NCBI RefSeq assembly: GCF_014212135.1
Contig: NZ_JACJVQ010000001.1
Span: 1-64,000 of the forward strand
Direction of reading: 5' to 3'
Origin: Cohnella thailandensis
GTDB lineage: Bacteria > Bacillota > Bacilli > Paenibacillales > Paenibacillaceae
DNA: 64,000 nucleotides
Shown here in pieces: positions 1 through 11,049 of this stretch (within the stretch, counting starts at the first letter, position 1; every line of letters starts with the position of its first letter). Both the position numbers and the translations under genes were made by a program. Below the pieces are notes generated by a model. The model did not search any database. It worked only from the letters and a program-made list of their open reading frames with translations, and was not told the origin of the DNA.

Positions 1-240
1 TATTTCATTACGCTCGATGTTCAGTTTTCAAGGAACAAGTCGAATCTTAACGATTCTATTCTTTTAACTCGCTGCCCCGTTACCGAAGCAGGAATTACAT
101 CTTACCGCATTCCGCCTTCGCTTGCAACCCACAATGTTTTCCAAGTTGTCGTCTTACCGATGATCTTGGAGTTTGTCGGTCGCATTCGCTTCAGCGGCGC
201 GAGAAATAATGTACCACGGATCGGCAGGGGTTTGCAACAG
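1..240 (-). promoter_or_regulatory. rRNA operon leader with tandem promoters (16S off the left edge)
   Basis: Read on the minus strand, this stretch has two promoter-like pairs: TTGCAA (237-232) with TACATT (213-208), spacer 18, and TTGCAA (127-122) with TAAGAT (104-99), spacer 17. Near the left edge follows TTCCTTGAAAACTGAAC, the boxA-proximal sequence that precedes 16S (or 23S) genes in Bacillales. No protein gene is visible here. I infer the leader of an rrn operon transcribed leftward out of the window; the rRNA itself is not included. It could instead be a 16S-23S spacer, but the tandem promoters favour the upstream leader. Confidence 0.6.
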
Positions 241-296
241 GTATTATTTTACATCATTAAAGAAGGTTCGATGCCCGCTCTCTCCTACATAAATTG

Positions 297-325
297 TTGA
301 CTTTTATATTCCGATAAACTAACTT
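297..325 (+). promoter_or_regulatory. Probable sigma-A promoter for the DUF4395 gene
   Basis: TTGACT (297-302) is followed after 17 bases by TAACTT (320-325), 38 bases upstream of the chosen start. The -35 is good, the -10 is weak. It diverges from the rRNA promoters. Confidence 0.4.
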
Positions 326-363
326 GGTGTTAGAGTCTTTTATTTATGTCGGAGGTGTTCTCC

Positions 364-777
364 ATGCGCGAGAATCCTATGCCTTATATTAAAGCCAATC
401 AAACGGGAATCGTTCTGTTCGTTCTCCTCGCGGCGGCATTCCAACAGCCTTGGGTTTTGGCCGTTCTGTGGCTTATTCAAATGACCGGTCTCGCCACGAG
501 CGGCCGATGGAACCTGTTCGTCCGCATCGCGAAGCCGTTCCTTCGCACGGATGGACGCGAGACGCAAGCCGAGGAGCTGACGCGCTTCAACAATTCGCTG
601 GCCGTTCTTTTCCTGACGCTGTCCATCCTTTTCTTCGCCGTAGGCTGGACCGTTGCCGGATACGTTTTTGCCGCGTTCCTGTTCTTGGCCGCCGGAGTCG
701 CCCTTCTCGGTTATTGCGTCGGATGCACGATCTACTTCCAATACAAGCAAATACGACATAAGCTTAAGCACAGTTGA
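364..777 (+). CDS. DUF4395 family integral membrane protein
   Basis: A small hydrophobic protein of 137 residues with about four membrane segments in two hairpins: roughly residues 12-45 and 85-125, separated by a basic cytoplasmic loop. The opening PMPYIKANQTGIV and the loop-rich centre match the DUF4395 family, whose function is unknown. The start is set at 364, not at the in-frame ATG at 346: GGAGGTG (351-357) lies 6 bases before 364 and would be inside the gene if 346 were used. It is monocistronic, with its own promoter and a strong hairpin downstream. Confidence 0.8.
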   Translation: MRENPMPYIKANQTGIVLFVLLAAAFQQPWVLAVLWLIQMTGLATSGRWNLFVRIAKPFLRTDGRETQAEELTRFNNSLAVLFLTLSILFFAVGWTVAGYVFAAFLFLAAGVALLGYCVGCTIYFQYKQIRHKLKHS

Positions 778-787
778 TCTTTAACAT

Positions 788-827
788 AACAAGGCCCTCT
801 TCGTTTCCAAACGTCGAGGGCCTTGTT
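788..827 (+). terminator. Intrinsic terminator-like hairpin after the DUF4395 gene
   Basis: A perfect 12-bp stem AACAAGGCCCTC / GAGGGCCTTGTT encloses a 16-base loop, starting 10 bases after the stop codon. There is no long T-run after it, so termination may be partial. Confidence 0.7.
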
Positions 828-857
828 GCTTGCCGCGGCACAATAATCCGGATCCAT

Positions 858-959
858 TATGCCGCCTCTCCCATTCGCTCAGGCATCCAAAGCCGAAGAG
901 ACGCTCCTCCTCCTCCTCCTCGATCCCCTTTCGCATCTACTGAGCGAAAGGGAGAGGCT
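858..959. repeat. Dispersed intergenic repeat, inverted pair
   Basis: A forward copy of the window-wide core (GCCTCTCCC-TTCGCTCAG type, 858-883) and an inverted copy (CTGAGCGAAAGGGAGAGGC, 941-959) could fold into a long hairpin. The space between them is pyrimidine-rich. The same core recurs near 10.3, 19.1, 40.6-40.8 and 55 kb, always between genes. Confidence 0.7.
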
Positions 960-1017
960 CGCTAATGAGCTTGAAGCTCATGAGTAGCCCCCGCCCCTCC
1001 CACTCCGCCGTATACAT

Positions 1018-1056
1018 AAAAGAGGCGGCTCGGGGCCTTCTCCCCGAACCGCCTCT
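1018..1056 (-). terminator. Terminator of the pcrB-pcrA-ligA operon
   Basis: A 15-bp GC-rich stem with one mismatch (1021-1035 with 1042-1056) and a 6-base loop, followed on the minus strand by TTTTAT. It begins 4 bases after the ligA stop codon. Confidence 0.85.
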
Positions 1057-1060
1057 TCCT

Positions 1061-5607
<4,547 letters not shown>

Positions 5608-5618
<11 letters not shown>

Positions 5619-6333
5619 GGTCTTGCTCCTTTACGCTGAATTTCACCGCTTCGACCGTTCCGAGCGCCGCGGCGAGATCGTCGTAGATCGCGTTGCCCAC
5701 GATGACCGTATCCGCGGCGCGGCCGGCTTCGCGCGCCTGCTCGGAAGTGCGAATGCCTCCCCCGTAGAAAAGCCGCGCCTGCCGAAGCTCCCCGCGGACC
5801 TTCCGGACCAGCTTCATGTCGCCGAAAGCTCCGCTGTACTCCAAGTATACGACCGGCACCCGCCACAGTCGATCCGCCAGTTGGCCGTAAGCGACGGCAC
5901 GGGAATCCGAAATCCCGCAATCCGCCCCCGACACCCTGGCCGCCGTCGATTCCCCGTTCAGCACGATATAAGCTTCGCCCGCCACCGAATCCCAAGGCAG
6001 AAAAGCCCCGAACTCCTCGATGGCGCTCGTCTGGTGCCCAATCAGCCAGTCGGTATCCTTGGCATTCATTACCATCGGAATAAAATAGCCGTCGAAGCCC
6101 GGAACGGCGCACTCCGGATCGGTCAGCTCCAACGCGCAGGGCACCTCGTAGCGGCGTATTCTCGCCAGAAGGTCCACCGTATTCTCGTAGGTTACGCCGC
6201 TCGATCCGCCTACGAGGATGGCGTCGGTGCCGGATCGGCACACGGCTTCGAGCGCCTCGTCCGAAATCTCGCGATCCGGATCGAGCTTGAACACGTGCCG
6301 CCATTCGTTATAAAAAGAAGGGAATGCGATCAT
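5608..6333 (-). CDS. pcrB: Heptaprenylglyceryl phosphate synthase PcrB
   Basis: A TIM-barrel prenyltransferase that transfers a heptaprenyl chain to sn-glycerol-1-phosphate, making an archaeal-type ether lipid precursor in Bacillales. It carries the family signatures [47 protein letters not shown] and [12 protein letters not shown] place the start at 6333 ([19 protein letters not shown]): GGAGG ends 5 bases before it, and the B. subtilis protein begins shortly before the WKHVFKLDP block. ATG 6345 is the alternative. It is first in the pcrB-pcrA-ligA operon. Confidence 0.93.
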
Positions 6334-6401
6334 GCGTTCCTCCATGACGTTTACCCCTAGTCTACAGGAATTCGGCCGATCTTCCAAGACGGGCGCAAAC
6401 G

Positions 6402-6441
6402 AAAAGCCGCCCGATCCCGCCGCGGCGGGAATTCAAGCGGC
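6402..6441 (-). terminator. Terminator downstream of galU
   Basis: An outer stem GCCGC/GCGGC (6406-6441) encloses the palindrome CCCGCCGCGGCGGG, followed on minus by TTTT. It lies 47 bases after the galU stop and separates galU from pcrB. Confidence 0.65.
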
Positions 6442-6487
6442 ATGTGCTTCATGCGCGTATTCGTTTCGTATGTTTGCGCGAACGGTT

Positions 6488-7384
6488 TTACTTCTTCAAA
6501 GCCAGGTCGTTCCGCAGCTTCTCCAGCAAGTAAGCCCGAACGTCGCCGCCGAGATCCGGACGCTCCAGCGCGAAGTCGATGATCGTCTTCAAATAGCCGA
6601 GCTTCTCGCCCGTATCGTAACGCCTGCCCTCGAACGCGTAGGCGTAGATCGATTCTTGGCCGAGCAAACGGAAGATCGCGTCGGTCAGCTGGATCTCCCC
6701 GCCCGCGCCGGTATTCTGCGTCTCGAGCAGATCGAAGATGGCCGGAGTCAGAATATAACGGCCCATAATGGCAATATTAGAAGGCGCGCGCTCCGGAGCC
6801 GGCTTCTCCACGACCCCTTGAACGCGGATCATGGAGCCCTCAAGGTTCTCGCCGCTCGCCGGATCCACGATCCCGTAGCGCGAGACCTCGTCGTCCGGCA
6901 CTCTTTTGACCGCGAGCACGCTGCTCTGGACTTCATTGAAGACGTTGATCATTTGCTTAAGGCAAGGCTCGTTATCCGATTGGACGATATCGTCGCCCAG
7001 CAGAACGGCGAACGGCTCGTTGCCGATAAACTTGCGGGCGCACCAGATCGCGTGCCCGAGCCCCTTCGGCTCCTTCTGGCGAATATAGTGGATATCCGTC
7101 AAGTCGGACGCCTTCTGAACCTCGGACAGCAGATCGTACTTGCCCTTGGTCAGCAGATTCTGTTCCAGCTCGAACGAGCTGTCGAAGTGATCCTCGATCG
7201 CTCTTTTGCCCTTGCCGGTAACGATAATAATGTCTTCGATTCCCGATGCGACCGCTTCTTCGACGATATATTGAATCGCCGGCTTGTCTATAATCGGCAA
7301 CATCTCTTTGGGCATGGCTTTGGTTGCCGGCAGAAAGCGGGTTCCTAGCCCCGCGGCCGGAATAATCGCCTTGCGGATTTTCAT
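6488..7384 (-). CDS. galU: UTP-glucose-1-phosphate uridylyltransferase
   Basis: It makes UDP-glucose from UTP and glucose-1-phosphate for cell-surface polysaccharides and glycolipids. It has the nucleotidyltransferase signature [40 protein letters not shown] and the family C-terminal block [12 protein letters not shown]. The length (298 residues) is normal. The ATG at 7384 ([12 protein letters not shown]) fits family N termini; an in-frame GTG at 7396 sits too close to its AGGAAAG. It is 18 bases after the dehydrogenase-like gene, so the two are co-transcribed. Confidence 0.95.
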   Translation of the reverse strand: MKIRKAIIPAAGLGTRFLPATKAMPKEMLPIIDKPAIQYIVEEAVASGIEDIIIVTGKGKRAIEDHFDSSFELEQNLLTKGKYDLLSEVQKASDLTDIHYIRQKEPKGLGHAIWCARKFIGNEPFAVLLGDDIVQSDNEPCLKQMINVFNEVQSSVLAVKRVPDDEVSRYGIVDPASGENLEGSMIRVQGVVEKPAPERAPSNIAIMGRYILTPAIFDLLETQNTGAGGEIQLTDAIFRLLGQESIYAYAFEGRRYDTGEKLGYLKTIIDFALERPDLGGDVRAYLLEKLRNDLALKK

Positions 7385-7402
7385 ATGACCTTGCACCCTT
7401 TC

Positions 7403-8785
7403 CTAACCTGTAGGCTCATTCGACGACGGGGACAGCGAGTCCCAAACCGTCGGAAGCTCGGACGGAACGGCCCGCGAATCGGGGAGCCGCCCCACTCCGA
7501 TACAGACAACTCCTTGCGAATTTAACAATACAGCATCGAGCGCGTTGCGTCCATCCAGCAGGATCGGACGTTTCATCCATTGTTTGAACTGCTCCGGAGT
7601 AATCTTGCGGAACTCCGGCCATTCCGTGACGAGGATCGCGGCATCGGCGCCCAGAAGCGCCTCCTCCGCCGATCCGCATAGCTGCACGGCGTTCGGAAGC
7701 GCCTGCCTAGCCTCCTCGCCCGCAGCCGGATCGTACGCGGTCAACTGAATCCCGTTATGGCGCCGCAGCAATTCCGTGGCGAGACGGATCGACGGCGCCT
7801 CTCTCGTCTCCTCGCTGCCCGGCTTGTAAGCGACTCCGAGGAGAGCGACCCGTCGCCGAGAAGGCCCGGACAACGCGGCCTCCAGCTTGCGGACCATCCG
7901 CAGCGGAAGCGTCGCGTTGGCGCGAAGCGCGGAAGCGAGCAGCGTCTGGGGCGCTCCGGCTCCCTCCGCCATGCGCACCAACGACCGGGCGTCCTTCGGA
8001 AGATGGGGTCCGCCGAAGCCGAGACCCGCCCCTAGATATTGGGAGCCGATCCGAGGATCGAGACCGAGCATTCTCTCGATGGCCGGATAATCGGCCCCGG
8101 TCTGTTCGGCGAGCGCGGCCATCTCGTTCGCGTAGGACATCTTCACGGCCAGAAAACCGTTCGCGGCCAGCTTGCCGAGCTCCGCGCTTCTCCGATCCAT
8201 TCCCAGAATCGGCGCCGAGAAGCGGCTATGGAGAAGGCGCAGCCTCTCCGCCGTGTCTTCGTCATTGGAACCTATCACGATAAAAGACGGATCGAAGAAA
8301 TCCCGAACCGCCGTCCCTTCCCTCGAGAACTCCGGAACGGAAGCGACGCTGATGTCGCAATGCTCCGGCAGACGCCGGCGAAGCCGGTTCTCCAGGCGAT
8401 CCCCCGTCCCGACGGGAACCGCGCTTTTGACGACGACGATTCGTTTGCCGCTCCCCTGCAAGTCGGGCAGCCTGTCCACTGCCGTCCAGAGCTGGCCCAG
8501 CTGCAGGTTGCCGTCGTCCCCGGACGGCGTGCCGAAGGCGAGGAAGATTACCTCCGCGTCGCTGAACGGCAAATCTTGCCCGGAACGGAAGCTAAGCCTG
8601 CCTGCCTTGACGTTCCGGATAACGAGCGGCTCCAGCCCCGGTTCTTGAAACGGGACGACTCCGCCGTCCAACTGATCGATTAGTAAGTTATCGTAATCAA
8701 AGCATTCTACATAATGCCCAAGCTCCGCGAAGCCTGCTCCCGTAGTCAAGCCGACGACATTCATGCCTACAACCGCCAACTTCAT
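7403..8785 (-). CDS. UDP-glucose 6-dehydrogenase-like protein lacking the catalytic Cys
   Basis: The 460 residues follow the UDP-glucose/GDP-mannose dehydrogenase plan: N-terminal Rossmann domain, central helix, C-terminal UDP-binding domain ending in LLDGRNALD. Recognisable blocks are PEFSREGTAVRDFF, LGKLAANGFLAVKMSYANEMA (K205, N209) and PKDARSLV (D265). The signature GGSCFPKD, which carries the thiol nucleophile, reads GGPHLPKD here, with His at 261. The Rossmann loop is GMNVVG instead of GxGYVG, and STVPVGT is SAVPVGT. Its position directly before galU fits UDP-glucose metabolism, but normal two-step oxidation to UDP-glucuronate is unlikely. The start at 8785 has GAGGGGTGG upstream. The fold is certain, the activity is not. 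Confidence 0.85.
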   Translation of the reverse strand: MKLAVVGMNVVGLTTGAGFAELGHYVECFDYDNLLIDQLDGGVVPFQEPGLEPLVIRNVKAGRLSFRSGQDLPFSDAEVIFLAFGTPSGDDGNLQLGQLWTAVDRLPDLQGSGKRIVVVKSAVPVGTGDRLENRLRRRLPEHCDISVASVPEFSREGTAVRDFFDPSFIVIGSNDEDTAERLRLLHSRFSAPILGMDRRSAELGKLAANGFLAVKMSYANEMAALAEQTGADYPAIERMLGLDPRIGSQYLGAGLGFGGPHLPKDARSLVRMAEGAGAPQTLLASALRANATLPLRMVRKLEAALSGPSRRRVALLGVAYKPGSEETREAPSIRLATELLRRHNGIQLTAYDPAAGEEARQALPNAVQLCGSAEEALLGADAAILVTEWPEFRKITPEQFKQWMKRPILLDGRNALDAVLLNSQGVVCIGVGRLPDSRAVPSELPTVWDSLSPSSNEPTG

Positions 8786-8986
8786 GCGGCCACCCCTCGT
8801 TCCTATTAGTATTGTAGATGAAAACAGCCGCAAATGCGACAAATTCTGGAACCCATTCTAAGATTCCGGCGATTATCCGCTTGTCATGTAACCATATCCG
8901 TTTAACGAATTGTATCATTCGCGAGTAGTCGGTTCTTTCGAGTTATGTAAACGCAACGTTAACTCTTGCTTTCGTTTATATTTCGC

Positions 8987-9032
8987 AAAAAAAAGAAGAG
9001 AGACTCGCCGCCGCAAGGCGCGTCGTCTCTCC
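8987..9032 (-). terminator. Terminator of the CgeB-like gene
   Basis: On the minus strand, GAGAGACGACGCGCC pairs imperfectly with CGGCGAGTCTCTC and runs into an eight-T tract (8994-8987). It begins about 12 bases after the stop codon. Confidence 0.8.
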
Positions 9033-9044
9033 TTCCGTATCCGT

Positions 9045-10160
9045 TCAGCCGAGCTGCGCCGTGTCCAGCAGCCGGGATACCCTGGCGGCAAACGTGTGAT
9101 CTCTCATGGTGCGGAGCAGCGCCCTCCACGCAATCCGCTGCCTCTCCTCCTCGTGCGTCAGGTAATGCTCCAGCTTGCCGAGAAGCTCTTCCACGCTGCC
9201 ATAGGTAACGATCTCTTCATCCGGGACATAGTAGCTGCCGATATCTTCCCTGGCATCCACCAGCTGCAGGGTCCCGCAGGCCGAGATTTCGAAGGTTCTC
9301 GGGTTGGGCGAGGCGGCGGGAATAAGAATGTCGTTCTCGTTCCTCTCATCGTCGATAGCGCGGTGAATGTTGATCGCGATTCGATTCGCGCTGTAATTCT
9401 CCGCGGTCTCGAGCGGATCCATCCAACGGCCGGGCCCGAACGTTCCGTTAAAGGAAGGGGGAATCTCCAGCTGCTCCCACCAGTATCCCGAGATATGAAG
9501 CTTGCGATGGGAGAGGGCCGGCAGAATCGTACGGAACAGCTCCAGACGATTGCGATAGGCGCTTCCGATAAAGCAGACATCGCCGCGAAGCTCTCTTCTC
9601 GCATTGCGCGGTCGGTAGGAGCCGGGGTGAATGCCCAGAGGGAGGTTAACGACGTTGGCGGCCCCCAATTGCTGATAAACGGGGACGCAATTCCTCTCCG
9701 GAGTGAATACGTAATCGAACAGCGGCGCATAACCGGAGGTAAAGCTCATGTAATAGGGATCGTCCGTCAGCCAGACCGCCGTTCGTATTCCGTGCATTCT
9801 TAACAGTTGCACGTTCTCGGCTTCGAAACGGGTGCCGTCCAGCACGAGCACGAGATCCGGGCGTTCCCCTATCGCAAAGGGTACGACCGGGTCCGTCGGC
9901 TGCATGACCGTCGTTCTCTCGGCCGCCTCCGCCAGAGCGGCGGCGATTCCTTGGTCCAGTGAGCTGTAAGGAAGCTCCTTGCCCGATGCGACATAAAGGA
10001 TATGGACAGGGCGTTTCTGCACGGGAAGCTGGGTTGCCTGCATGATCGCTTCGCACTGCCCCTGCCACCTTCCGTCGCTTTTGCCCTGAGCAGCCCCTTC
10101 CAAAAATCCGGCATTATAGGAGCTGGATGTGCGGGAACGCTTCGTTTTTCCGATCGGCAT
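9045..10160 (-). CDS. CgeB-like glycosyltransferase (spore maturation family)
   Basis: About 371 residues of the CgeB type: an N-terminal Rossmann-like half (HILYVASGKELPYSSLDQGI, PDLVLVLDGTRFEAENVQLLR, TAVWLTDDPYYMSFTSG) and a C-terminal glycosyltransferase half (VCFIGSAYRNRLELF, then AASPNPRTFEISACGTLQLVDARED, and EEIVTYGSVEELLGKLEHYL). CgeB proteins are linked to glycosylation of the outer spore surface; the acceptor here is unknown. A basic Ser-rich N terminus carries YNAGFLEGAAQGKSDGR, a motif echoed in the basic reading frame at 10504-11039. I start at 10160, 6 bases after GGAGGGG, because the ATG at 10166 touches that site. Confidence 0.85.
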   Translation of the reverse strand: MPIGKTKRSRTSSSYNAGFLEGAAQGKSDGRWQGQCEAIMQATQLPVQKRPVHILYVASGKELPYSSLDQGIAAALAEAAERTTVMQPTDPVVPFAIGERPDLVLVLDGTRFEAENVQLLRMHGIRTAVWLTDDPYYMSFTSGYAPLFDYVFTPERNCVPVYQQLGAANVVNLPLGIHPGSYRPRNARRELRGDVCFIGSAYRNRLELFRTILPALSHRKLHISGYWWEQLEIPPSFNGTFGPGRWMDPLETAENYSANRIAINIHRAIDDERNENDILIPAASPNPRTFEISACGTLQLVDAREDIGSYYVPDEEIVTYGSVEELLGKLEHYLTHEEERQRIAWRALLRTMRDHTFAARVSRLLDTAQLG

Positions 10161-10292
10161 CTTCATCCCCTCCAGTATCTCTGCGTTCATGGGGCAGCTG
10201 CCAGTGCCCATCGCGTCTCGTCATTAATATATGAACGTTTGCCCTATTAGGCATGGATACTCGCCCGCCCGCGAATATCCAATTGCTTCTCC

Positions 10293-10400
10293 TATGCCTC
10301 CTCTCCCTTTCGCTCAGGTCAGGGGAGACAATCGTTAAGCGCCGTTTAACGAAAAGAAGCTCTGCGGGTCAACCTGAGCGAAGGGGAGAAGAGAGCTAAT
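10293..10400. repeat. Dispersed intergenic repeat, inverted pair
   Basis: A forward core copy (10293-10318, ending CCCTTTCGCTCAGG) and an inverted copy (10371-10400, starting AACCTGAGCGAAGGGGAG) form a potential long stem. The rest of the 10161-10449 gap contains no gene that I can support. Confidence 0.7.
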
Positions 10401-10449
10401 CCCGCACCTCGCCTAATGGATTGCCTTCGCGACCACCCCGTATCTATTC

Positions 10450-10488
10450 AAAAAAAAGACCCCCGGGCACAACCAATGCCCGAGAGTC
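10450..10488 (-). terminator. Terminator after the basic reading frame
   Basis: On minus, GACTCTCGGGCA pairs with TGCCCGGGGGTC around a 7-base loop and runs into eight T residues (10457-10450). It starts 15 bases after the TAG at 10504-10506, which supports a real transcript ending here. Confidence 0.85.
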
Positions 10489-10503
10489 CCTGAATTTGTC
10501 CGG

Positions 10504-11039
10504 CTAGAGAAGACCCGCCAGCTTCTGGCGGCCTTCCTCCAACCCTTCGGCAAACCCGATCTGATAGTTCGGCTCATACGCGTCGTTAAAGCCCTGAAGA
10601 CGCCTGCTCTCCAATAGCCGAGCGCGGGCGTTCGCCAGGGAGCGAGGTTTGCCCCTGCGGTTCGGACGAACTCTCCGCTTCCCGGCTTTGCCCTGAAGCG
10701 TCCGCCCCGTCCGCTGCCGCCGATTGTTCGGAAGCCGTTCGTTCCGCGGCGACGGCTTCCGGATACGCTCCCGCTTGCGGCTGGCCTGCGGAACCTTCTT
10801 GGCCGTACCGGCCTTCGCCGTGCCGGTCTTCTTCGCGCCGACGGCCCGGCTCGCCGTTCCGGAAGCCGTCGGGGCTCCGACGATCGGTTTCGCCGTTCGG
10901 ACGACGCGGATCCGCCCTCTGTGAAGCAGAAGACCCGCCGATCCGCTCCAACTGGTCCCTTCCCTCTTCTTGGATAGGATATCGATTGCCTCCCCGCTTG
11001 AATATGCTACAGCATATGTCCGCGGCCATTCGGTGACAC
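10504..11039 (-). CDS. Arg/Lys-rich hypothetical protein, start unclear or frameshifted
   Basis: A minus-strand frame stays open from about 11047 down to a TAG at 10504 (some 180 codons) but contains no ATG, GTG or TTG in its first 150 codons. Its product is very basic (TAKAGTAKKVPQASRKRERI, RRVRPNRRGK) and ends in GFNDAYEPNYQIGFAEGLEEGRQK, which resembles the YNAGFLEGAAQGKSDGR motif in the neighbouring CgeB-like protein. The only well-placed start is GTG 11039, 6 bases after AAGGAG, but that frame stops after 10 codons. So either a frameshift has broken the gene or a rare start codon is used. It directly follows the U32 gene (shared RBS/stop region) and ends at a strong terminator. Function unknown. 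Confidence 0.45.
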
Positions 11040-11049
11040 TCGCCTCTCC

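Noticed and set aside
10586..11029. An ATG-started 147-codon frame on minus (MAADICCS...)
   Set aside because: The product is a Gly/Ser/Glu shadow of the Arg/Lys-rich frame; only the latter ends at the terminator and has a motif shared with the neighbour. No RBS.
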